DNA of 8,974 bases from JAFDVL01 sp043775925 (lineage in GTDB: Bacteria > Acidobacteriota > Blastocatellia > RBC074). The notes beneath the pieces were generated by a model. The model saw only the letters and a program-made list of their open reading frames with translations. It searched no databases and was not told the DNA's origin. The first letter of the stretch is position 1, and every line of letters begins with the position of its first letter. The position numbers and the translations under genes are program-made. The stretch is taken from contig JAYVRW010000017.1 of the NCBI GenBank assembly GCA_043775925.1, positions 1 through 8,974 of the forward strand, given 5' to 3'. Of this stretch, positions 1 to 6,480 are shown piece by piece.

Positions 1-182
1 GGTCTTTATGATTTTGTTGCAAAGCTAACCGGTTAGTCTCACTCGCTAACTGAATCCTTCACCTGTGTCCAAAAGCTTTGCATCTTCCACAAATATTCAA
101 ATTTTTTCGCTGCAACATTCTGTATGCGGAAGTCGGTGATCTCGTGATGGTGATATGTCTTCGACCAAAGATGTATCCATAA

Positions 183-203
183 ACTTATAAGGTTCTTATA
201 AGT
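183..203. promoter_or_regulatory. Perfect 9-base inverted repeat, possible operator
   Basis: ACTTATAAG (183-191) and CTTATAAGT (195-203) are perfect reverse complements separated by GTT. The core octamer CTTATAAG is itself a palindrome and occurs twice with centres exactly 11 bases apart, about one helical turn. This is the geometry expected of a dimeric or tandem regulator site. It lies about 80 bases upstream of the start codon of the NHL protein gene. The role as an operator is inferred; no known regulator motif is recognised. Confidence 0.4.
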
Positions 204-268
204 ATTTCATCATACTCAGAGTTGATATTCTAAGCTTGCGGGGGCGTGTTCCCGCTGTATCGGAAATT

Positions 269-274
269 AAGGAG
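269..274 (+). promoter_or_regulatory. Ribosome binding site that fixes the start of the NHL protein
   Basis: AAGGAG with nine bases of spacing to the ATG at 284. It shows that the gene starts at 284 and not at the in-frame TTG at 236. The extra 16 residues from the TTG would also put polar, charged sequence in front of the export signal and would be translated through a GC-rich hairpin. Confidence 0.85.
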
Positions 275-283
275 TTAATTAAT

Positions 284-3200
284 ATGTCTAGTCGCGGACT
301 TTGGAGCAAGTTGGGTCAGTTAGTTATTCGCCCGGTATCAATCATTGCTTTGACAGCAATATTTTTAGTGGTGGCTGGCGCCGTCGAATGGCGGCGCGTT
401 GCTGCCTCACCTTCAGGTAAGGCGAAAGCTTCAACTGAAGCCGGGAGTAATGCCAAAATCGCTGGAGTATTCGAGGGCAGATTTGACGCCAATACCAAAC
501 AAATTCAGTTGACCAATACTTCCAACGGAAAAATTAAAGTTTCTCTGGGCGCACGCACTGAGGCCAGCTCCATGCTGCCAGGTGGTTCGCATACCAAAGT
601 TTTTAATACTTCGTGTGCCAACCCCAGCGGCACCAAGCCCTGTATTTCAGCCGCTCCAGCAAATACGGTTTCCGGTGAGTTTACTGTCACTAATACAGGA
701 AGCCTGAAATTTTACAATACGCGACTAATCTTTACGGATTTCTTAAATGCTGCGGGCGGAACTCCAATTTCTGCCAATGCTTATTTCAACGATGGACAGG
801 TTCCCGCCAATGGCAAGCTCGGTGTTTCACGCGATTTTGGCGATATTGATCCTGCCGGAAGCGCTAGCCGGGTTTGGACCTTTAGTTTTCCGGGCAGCTC
901 CCTGCAAAGCTTCTATTTCCGTTATGTTATTTATGCTGATCTGGGTGTCGCGACGGAAAGTGTTGAACCGGCAGCCGTGCAAAACACTGCAAATTCAGCC
1001 GTGACAATTTATGGTCAGGGCTTTAGCTCTCCAACGGTGGAGTTATTGAATGCCGCTGGATCAGTTGTCAATACTTTATCTTCAACTCCAATTTCTGCCA
1101 CTCAATTGAACGCCACGATTCCGGCGAATACAGTGCCTGGAATTTATAGTATCCGCGTGACGAATTCAGGCGGTACGGTCGGTGGGCCAGGTTCAAGCAC
1201 TTTGGTTGGACGCCTGACTGTGACGCCTGCTCCTGATGTCGCGCATACCGGTACTTTCACTTCTTTTAGTGATGCCGGGCCATTTCTGGTGAATACTAAT
1301 TCAACGGTTTCAGGAACAGTTCCAGCCGGAGCTGTCATCTACGTTGCCAATGGCGTGACGTTACAGGTTGGTTCTGGATTAACAGCCAATGGTGGGGTGC
1401 CAGGCGTGACGAACACCAATCCTGCCCAAATCGTTTTTACTCGCGCTCCTGGTGGGACAAGTTGGGGCGGCCTTGATGCCACTTCAGCGACGGGCGATGT
1501 GACTTTAAAAAATTGCGTGATTGAGTACGCTGGGGGGGCAGGCAGCGCAGGCGTAAATATTAATAGCGCCAGTGGTCTAGGCAAGACGTTAAGATTTTCT
1601 GACAGTATTGCTCGTCGAGGCGGTGGCGCTGGTCTTCGAGTGGTTGGCATAGATGATCAGTTCACCGGATTTGCTCGCTCCCGCGTTGAAAATAATGCCG
1701 GGGCGGCAGTTATCTTAAGCGCTAACGCCGCTCTCGGGGCCGGCTCAAGCGGTTCAGGGATGGGAGATATTGACGGTGGGAATTCAAAAACCTCCGTTCC
1801 CGATCAGAGTTATTATTATTCAACGGCGAATATTATTGCCGGAAATGGTGTCAACGCTGTCCAGATTGATGCTTCAGTCAATGACTTCACTCGTTCAGGA
1901 TTTTTGATTGGACAAGGCGCGATCCCGATTCAGATACTCGGTTCGTCAGGCAATCCTGCCACCATTGGTAATGCCTCCGGCCCAACCGGAGCTGAGTTGA
2001 CGATTGGCGCAGCCGCCATTATTCAACTGGCAGGCGGCACTGATCTCAAAGCCGGAGACGGTATCTTATTTGGCAATATCGCAGCGAATGGATTTGCGGG
2101 AATAAATCTTTCTCCTGATGGAAACGCGGCTCTTTCGCAGCGTATCACTTTCAATAGTATTGATAGTAGTAAGTGGGGCGCAGTGTATTTCTCGCCGAAA
2201 TCAGGTGCAAGTTCATTGCTCAATTTTGTCAGCCTGCAAAATGGCGGTTCCAGTACATTGGGTAGTGCTCAGGTAGTTATTGATAATATTACCTACCCTT
2301 TCAAGTTTACCAATTCACAGAGCAATAACAGCGCTTCATACGGAATACAATTCCTCAGTAGTAGTAATGTTGATCGTGGAGGTAGCACCTATAGTTCAAA
2401 TGTAACCGGAACAGAAAATATTATTTCCTCTGCCCCAGTGATTTCAACTATCGCAGGTGGATCGTTTGGTGATGGTAATTTCGCTAATACGGCACCGCTG
2501 GTCAATCCCATTGGGATTGCGGTTGATTCAGGGCGTGGGATTTATATTCTGGATAAGTTGATTTCTGGTGATGTCTCAATTCGTTTTGCCAACACTTCTA
2601 ATTCTGATCTCAAAATAGCGGGTGTGACAGTTCCGGCGAAAACGATTAAGAAGATTACCTCAGGTTTATACTTTGGTACCTATCCTGGGGTTAATACTCC
2701 GATGGATCAGGTAGACTTGTTATCAGTTAAGTCAATTGCACTGAGTGGTGACAAGAATGTTCTCTACTTTAGCAGTTTTTACAGCTCAGACCGTTTCGTC
2801 AGTGCAATTAATGTTACACCGAACGCCGTCACGGGAACGAATCCAGGGAGTGTAACAATTGGTGGTACCGCGATTGCTGTTGGTAATATCGGAACACTTT
2901 ATACCGATCCGGGTAATACTCTTTCGGATCTTGATTCAATGAAGGGGATGGCGGTTAATCCAGTGACTGGAGATGTTTATTTAGCGGATCAGGCAAAGTA
3001 TGTGGTTCATAAAATTTCGTCATCCGGGGTCAGAAGTGATTTTGCCGGTAGTGGTTCAACCGGTAAGCCCGGCTCCAATGCCACCTGGCCTCCATTTCCA
3101 ACTTCCGGGTCAGTCGGCGCCACCTCGTTCTTCATGTATGCGCCTGAGGCAATTACAGTAAGCGGTGATGGGCAGTATGTGTATGTCAGCGATTCCAGAT

Positions 3201-4888
3201 ACGCTCGTGTGATGCGGATTGATCGAACAACTTCAATGGCATCATTGGTTGTACAACTGGGGCAGCTAAATCCGAGCACCGGTTCGTTCGACTTTACCAA
3301 TAGCCCGATGCCCGGAGGCCTGGCGCTACTGAATAGCAGTCTTTACATCGCTCAGAATGGAACCTCTTCCGGTTCACTCGGGCAGACCATCGTTCGAGTG
3401 GATAATGCGAGCACGGTTACTAACTCATCAACATCTCTGCCAATTTCAAGTCCGACAGTGACTCTCGTCGCCGGAACTTCAGGAGTTAGATGTGATTTTA
3501 CCGCTAGCACCTGTGGAGATGGCGGGGCCATTTCAGGGAACACATTTGATTTGTATACAAATAATCTCACTTTGACCTCTAACCTGCAAAGTGATGCAAA
3601 TGGGTTATTTTTGGCAGATCAATCATTCTTGGATAGAGGGCGTATTCGATACTTAAATACTAGTGCCAGCTCCGTAAATGTTGGAGCCGTCACTGTACCA
3701 TCCGGGAATGCTGCGACGGTCATTGGCTCCGGGTTACCCGACCCCTATAACGGTGGGCTGGCAACAAGTGCGAGCTTCTCTAGTAATGCTCTAGGTGTCA
3801 CTACCGATAGCAATGGCAATCTATTTATTGCAGAAGGGGCAGGCTTGAGTGCGAGTAATGGTGCTTTGCGATTCGTCAATAGAACCGGAGCAACTTTAAA
3901 TGTCTTTGGGCAAACAGTTGCTCCAGGCAATATTATCCGGGTCAATTATGCTGTGGATACAAGTATGGCGTTGCAATTGTCTGAGAGTATCGACCCCACA
4001 ACGGCATACTTTAATTCAATCCAGGCTGTCAAAGCGAATGCGAGCGGTATTTTCATCATTGATTCTGTGGGGCAACTCGTTGGTGGAACTTCGGGTTTGA
4101 AAACCAGTAAGGTTCGCTTCCTGAATACCAGTAATGCCGCCGTCATTTTCTATGCCGGCTCAGCTTCACCGATCACGATCAATCCCAATGAAATCAAGAC
4201 GATTGCGGGAACGAGCACTGATCCATCAAGTATTGGAGATGGAGGCTTTGCTACCAGTGCAAAATTGCTGGGGACGACGGACATCGCTGTCAATCCGACC
4301 ACTGGTGATATTTATCTGGCGGAGCCATTTATTTCTACGGATACACAGCATCAGAAGACGATCCGTAAAATCAATGGTAGTACAGGGGTCATTAGCTCAA
4401 TTTCAATTCTTGGAACTACCCAGAAATATACCGGGCTGACGATTGATAATAGTGGGCGTTTAGTGCTTTGTTCTTACACCAGTGATCAGATTGTTCGTGA
4501 GTCTGGGGCTGGTACGGGCACTTTTGCCGCGCTGCCAGTGAGTGGGGTGACGATCAAGGGACCACGCGGAGTTGCGGTTGACGCTCAGAATAATATCTAT
4601 ATCGTCAATGGTTTCCTGGGAACTTCGATTACCAGTAAGAGTCAGATATTGAAACTCACCGATGCGGGAGTTGGGACAGTGCTGGTTGGAACATCTGGTA
4701 CACCAGGCTATGGCGGAGACGGTGGTCTTCCAGTCAATGCTCAAATCAATGTTTCGCTGGGAACGTTCACTATCTCAGTCACACCAGATGCTGCTACTTT
4801 CATTCCGGCAATCGGTATTACCGTGAGTTCAACCGGAGAAGTCATTTTCGCGGATAGCCTTAATGGTCGCGTCCGTCGGGTGAAATAA
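284..4888 (+). CDS. Giant exported protein: IPT/TIG-like domain, beta-helix region and NHL-repeat propeller
   Basis: 1534 residues from the ATG at 284. A basic N-terminus and a hydrophobic segment (about residues 17-34, ending AGA-VEW) form a signal peptide or an uncleaved membrane anchor. Residues 60-220 form a beta-rich domain of unknown family. Residues about 222-316 resemble an IPT/TIG Ig-like fold (YGQGFSSP, then PGIYSIRVTNSGG). Residues about 323-715 are Gly/Asn/Ser-rich with right-handed beta-helix character (SWGGLDA, VTLKNCVIEYAGG). Residues about 716-1534 carry NHL-like blades: NPIGIAVDSGRGIYILD, MAVNPVTGDVYLAD, GDGGFATSAKL and a final EVIFADSLNGRVRRVK. Cysteine pairs 111/120 and 1070/1077 could be disulfides. 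No sortase or dockerin signal is seen. NHL propellers are usually scaffolds for protein or carbohydrate binding; the ligand cannot be told. It probably acts in the periplasm or at the surface. The domain calls rest on motif recognition only. Confidence 0.88.
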   Translation: MSSRGLWSKLGQLVIRPVSIIALTAIFLVVAGAVEWRRVAASPSGKAKASTEAGSNAKIAGVFEGRFDANTKQIQLTNTSNGKIKVSLGARTEASSMLPGGSHTKVFNTSCANPSGTKPCISAAPANTVSGEFTVTNTGSLKFYNTRLIFTDFLNAAGGTPISANAYFNDGQVPANGKLGVSRDFGDIDPAGSASRVWTFSFPGSSLQSFYFRYVIYADLGVATESVEPAAVQNTANSAVTIYGQGFSSPTVELLNAAGSVVNTLSSTPISATQLNATIPANTVPGIYSIRVTNSGGTVGGPGSSTLVGRLTVTPAPDVAHTGTFTSFSDAGPFLVNTNSTVSGTVPAGAVIYVANGVTLQVGSGLTANGGVPGVTNTNPAQIVFTRAPGGTSWGGLDATSATGDVTLKNCVIEYAGGAGSAGVNINSASGLGKTLRFSDSIARRGGGAGLRVVGIDDQFTGFARSRVENNAGAAVILSANAALGAGSSGSGMGDIDGGNSKTSVPDQSYYYSTANIIAGNGVNAVQIDASVNDFTRSGFLIGQGAIPIQILGSSGNPATIGNASGPTGAELTIGAAAIIQLAGGTDLKAGDGILFGNIAANGFAGINLSPDGNAALSQRITFNSIDSSKWGAVYFSPKSGASSLLNFVSLQNGGSSTLGSAQVVIDNITYPFKFTNSQSNNSASYGIQFLSSSNVDRGGSTYSSNVTGTENIISSAPVISTIAGGSFGDGNFANTAPLVNPIGIAVDSGRGIYILDKLISGDVSIRFANTSNSDLKIAGVTVPAKTIKKITSGLYFGTYPGVNTPMDQVDLLSVKSIALSGDKNVLYFSSFYSSDRFVSAINVTPNAVTGTNPGSVTIGGTAIAVGNIGTLYTDPGNTLSDLDSMKGMAVNPVTGDVYLADQAKYVVHKISSSGVRSDFAGSGSTGKPGSNATWPPFPTSGSVGATSFFMYAPEAITVSGDGQYVYVSDSRYARVMRIDRTTSMASLVVQLGQLNPSTGSFDFTNSPMPGGLALLNSSLYIAQNGTSSGSLGQTIVRVDNASTVTNSSTSLPISSPTVTLVAGTSGVRCDFTASTCGDGGAISGNTFDLYTNNLTLTSNLQSDANGLFLADQSFLDRGRIRYLNTSASSVNVGAVTVPSGNAATVIGSGLPDPYNGGLATSASFSSNALGVTTDSNGNLFIAEGAGLSASNGALRFVNRTGATLNVFGQTVAPGNIIRVNYAVDTSMALQLSESIDPTTAYFNSIQAVKANASGIFIIDSVGQLVGGTSGLKTSKVRFLNTSNAAVIFYAGSASPITINPNEIKTIAGTSTDPSSIGDGGFATSAKLLGTTDIAVNPTTGDIYLAEPFISTDTQHQKTIRKINGSTGVISSISILGTTQKYTGLTIDNSGRLVLCSYTSDQIVRESGAGTGTFAALPVSGVTIKGPRGVAVDAQNNIYIVNGFLGTSITSKSQILKLTDAGVGTVLVGTSGTPGYGGDGGLPVNAQINVSLGTFTISVTPDAATFIPAIGITVSSTGEVIFADSLNGRVRRVK
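2579..4204 (+). repeat. Four diverged copies of an R-[FY]-x-N strand module inside the NHL propeller
   Basis: A 25- to 30-residue module recurs within the propeller of the giant exported protein. Copies: residues 766-789 (2579-2650), 1121-1147 (3644-3724), 1195-1220 (3866-3943) and 1277-1307 (4112-4204). The shared pattern is [ILV]-R-[FY]-x-N-x-[ST], about six residues, then a V/P-rich strand (AGVTVPAK, GAVTVPSG, GQTVAPGN, SPITINPNE) leading into an Ile/Val-Gly or Ile-Ala-Gly stretch. It looks like a small beta-sandwich or extra strand pair inserted between NHL blades. The copies are diverged at DNA level, so this is an old protein repeat. Confidence 0.6.
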
Positions 4889-4897
4889 CTTAGCTAC

Positions 4898-4944
4898 TGA
4901 GGGCTGAAGATGATTAATTTTCAGCCCTCAACGTTTTATATTTT
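4898..4944 (+). terminator. Terminator-like hairpin after the NHL protein gene
   Basis: TGAGGGCTGAA (4898-4908) pairs perfectly with TTCAGCCCTCA (4920-4930), extendable by a G-U and an A-T pair around a short AT-rich loop. It is followed by a T-rich but interrupted tract (4934-4944). The structure begins nine bases after the stop codon, as expected of a rho-independent terminator. Because the tail is imperfect and the next gene starts 25 bases further on, it may be leaky and reduce rather than stop transcription into the PD40 gene. Confidence 0.75.
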
Positions 4945-4955
4945 GGGAGTTATTT

Positions 4956-5942
4956 ATGCAAAACATTTATTCCACACACATGTTTCTGAAAGCCTTAGTC
5001 GCTGTATTATTTCTGACGATCACAGGGCAGAGCCTGATTCAGGCGCAAGACCGCAGTGAGAACGGGTCTGAATATATTATGTTCGTCTCCGCTCGCACTG
5101 GTACTTCAGAATTGTTTTTGCTTGATCTGAATACCAGCAAAGTTTCTCCGTTGACCGATACCGGACGCGGACATATCAATCCTGCTGTGGCCGCCAGCGG
5201 ACGCCTCGCCACCTTTGCTTCGCGTGAAGGTAGCTCGTACGAGCTTTTCACTGCGCAACTGAGTTCAACCTGGAAAACTCGTCAACCTGTCTTTGCCGAA
5301 GTCAGCCGTTTGACGATTGATACGCAGGAACAAACCAACCCCACGATTTCTGCGGATGGTTCCTTAATTGCTTTCTCAGTTGATGGCGGCATTGAACTAA
5401 TGAATGCTGACGGACAAAATCGCCGCTCACTGGTGGCGAGTAGTAATTTTGTCACTCTTTCCCCTTCAATTTCACCTGATGGCAAGAGCGTTGCGTTTCT
5501 TTCCAATCGTGACGGAAAAAATGAAATCTGGCTAGCAGGAACCCAAAATGGTGAACTGCGACAACTGACGAAAGATGCGGGAGTTGTCGGCGGCATCAAC
5601 TGGTCGCCCGACTCTCAGCGAATTGTCTTTACAACTTCTGCCACAGCCAGTAAACTGACCGGCATTGCGATTGCAGAGGTGGCGACTGGAGAATTTAAAG
5701 TAGCCACTGAAGCTGGTGATGGTGAAGCTTCATTTTCACCGGAAAGTGCTCGCATAGTATTCACCTCAAACCGCAGTGGTGACCCTGAGCTTTACCTGCT
5801 CAATCTCAACACCAATTCGGTGCAACAGTTGACAAATAATCCGGGACCGGACGGTTCAGCAGTGTTTTTGTCAGCCGCCTCTGGCTCGGTTCGACGTGCT
5901 GCTCCAAGCCGCCGTGTTTCGCTTCGAGGACGTGACCAATAA
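4956..5942 (+). CDS. Exported PD40/TolB-like beta-propeller protein
   Basis: 328 residues. The start ATG has GGGAG six bases upstream. Residues 1-30 form a signal peptide with a probable cleavage after SLIQA, before QDRS. At least five WD40-like (PD40) blades follow, at about 39-70, 126-160, 168-205, 213-250 and 256-294. Each has the typical S-x-D-G or S-P-[DE]-[GS] turn, an [IV]-[AV]-F strand and an ELxLL-type strand: SPDGKSVAFLSNRDGKNEIW and SPESARIVFTSNRSGDPELY are the clearest. The fold is that of the TolB C-terminal propeller, but the TolB N-terminal domain is missing, so this is not TolB itself. It ends in an Arg-rich tail (residues 312-326, SVRRAAPSRRVSLRGR). The likely role is periplasmic or extracellular protein binding. 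It lies 18 bases before the PqqD-family gene and is probably cotranscribed with it. Confidence 0.88.
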   Translation: MQNIYSTHMFLKALVAVLFLTITGQSLIQAQDRSENGSEYIMFVSARTGTSELFLLDLNTSKVSPLTDTGRGHINPAVAASGRLATFASREGSSYELFTAQLSSTWKTRQPVFAEVSRLTIDTQEQTNPTISADGSLIAFSVDGGIELMNADGQNRRSLVASSNFVTLSPSISPDGKSVAFLSNRDGKNEIWLAGTQNGELRQLTKDAGVVGGINWSPDSQRIVFTTSATASKLTGIAIAEVATGEFKVATEAGDGEASFSPESARIVFTSNRSGDPELYLLNLNTNSVQQLTNNPGPDGSAVFLSAASGSVRRAAPSRRVSLRGRDQ

Positions 5943-5960
5943 TAAAGGAAATCGGGTAAC

Positions 5961-6407
5961 ATGATGACTCAAGATCAAAAACTCGTCACCAAAGAGCAAG
6001 CTTCATTTACGGAACTGATTGAACATCAGGAATCTATTTTGCTTGATTTGGAAAGCTTGCACTACTACTCATTAAATTCTTCTGCGACTCTTTTGTGGAA
6101 ATATTTACGCTCAGGGAATGCCAATACTTTTGAGACCTTGAATCAGGAACTGGCGCAGGCCTTCGGGGTTACTCCTGAAAAAACTGCTGCTGACACTTCC
6201 AGCTTCATTCAAAAATTAAGGCAGGATCATCTGATCGAAGTGACTGAGAAAGCCGTAACGAAACGCTCAGGTTTTGTTTTCGCCACCGCCGGACAGCTCT
6301 TAAATTATGAAGCACCCGCCGTGAAAACTTCTGATGCTGTGATGGAGATGAATCTGGCTTCAGGTTCTTCCACCGCCGCTGGCGGATCTATTGGGGGCGG
6401 TTCGTAA
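5961..6407 (+). CDS. PqqD-family (RiPP recognition element) protein with a leader-like Gly/Ser-rich C-terminal tail
   Basis: 148 residues. AAAGGAA ends 10 bases before the first of two adjacent ATG codons, which favours 5961. Residues about 13-94 match the PqqD fold: LLDLESLHYYSLNSSATLLW (the beta-turn and 'LN..A..lW' signature), then a helical part ending FIQKLRQDHLIEV. PqqD domains are winged-helix peptide chaperones that bind RiPP leaders and present them to modifying enzymes. PqqD itself is about 90 residues; this protein has about 54 more. The extension contains YEAPAV (116-121), similar to the YxxPxL leader motif of lasso-type precursors, and then a Ser/Thr/Gly-rich end (131-148) finishing GGSIGGGS. 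There is no Asp or Glu after residue 129 and no Cys, so a lasso ring or thioether is unlikely. The following gene is an HprK-like kinase, which may be its modifying partner. The PqqD domain is well supported; the precursor role of the tail is inference. Confidence 0.85.
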   Translation: MMTQDQKLVTKEQASFTELIEHQESILLDLESLHYYSLNSSATLLWKYLRSGNANTFETLNQELAQAFGVTPEKTAADTSSFIQKLRQDHLIEVTEKAVTKRSGFVFATAGQLLNYEAPAVKTSDAVMEMNLASGSSTAAGGSIGGGS

Positions 6408-6431
6408 GTGACGAAAATTTAAGTCTAATCT

Positions 6432-6480
6432 TTTGGGCATCGTCAGTGGGTTTCATTGATGATGCCCAAATTTATTTATT
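6432..6480 (+). terminator. Strong hairpin with T-rich tail between the PqqD-family and kinase genes
   Basis: TTTGGGCATCGTC (6432-6444) pairs with GATGATGCCCAAA (6458-6470): 13 pairs with one G-U wobble and a 13-base loop. TTTATTTATT follows immediately. This is a typical rho-independent terminator shape placed 24 bases after the PqqD-family stop codon. The first possible start codon of the kinase (GTG, 6446) lies in the loop, so the element may be an intra-operon attenuator that lowers kinase expression, or may mask its translation start. Confidence 0.7.

Larger units (their letters stand above)
1..283. other. Non-coding upstream region of the giant NHL protein gene
   Basis: No credible gene is visible here: all three plus-strand frames stop within the first 40 bases, and the only minus-strand ORF I could trace (from about position 180) ends after 27 codons. 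The stretch holds a 12-base perfect palindrome (25-36), a 21-base dyad (183-203), a GC-rich hairpin (238-255: GCGGGGG, loop CGTG, TTCCCGC with two G-U pairs) and a good ribosome binding site (269-274). It is presumably the promoter and 5' leader of the following gene. I could not find a convincing -35/-10 pair. Confidence 0.7.

Noticed and set aside
236..283. N-terminal extension of the giant protein from a TTG at 236
   Set aside because: AAGGAG at 269-274 is correctly spaced for the ATG at 284, the extension contains a GC-rich hairpin, and it would bury the export signal behind 16 polar residues.
1339..1650. 103-codon minus-strand reading frame
   Set aside because: Pro/Ala-rich antisense shadow of the beta-helix region, without start signals.
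4134..4439. 101-codon plus-strand reading frame inside the giant gene
   Set aside because: Out-of-frame shadow; the overlapping frame encodes clear NHL blades.
4460..4744. 94-codon minus-strand reading frame inside the giant gene
   Set aside because: Opposite-strand shadow of the NHL coding sequence, with no ribosome binding site and no family resemblance.
5282..5599. 105-codon minus-strand reading frame within the PD40 gene
   Set aside because: Antisense shadow; the plus-strand frame has unmistakable PD40 blades.
4956..5942. Calling the PD40 protein TolB
   Set aside because: The N-terminal TolB domain is missing and no tolQRA or pal gene is adjacent; only the propeller is shared.
6306..6404. 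Calling the tail a lasso peptide core
   Set aside because: A lasso ring needs an Asp or Glu seven to nine residues into the core; none follows Glu129, and no lasso cyclase or protease gene is visible.
5961..6407. Calling the PqqD-family protein the true PQQ synthesis protein PqqD
   Set aside because: No PqqA, PqqC or radical SAM PqqE gene is nearby, the protein is about 50 residues too long, and the partner gene is a kinase.
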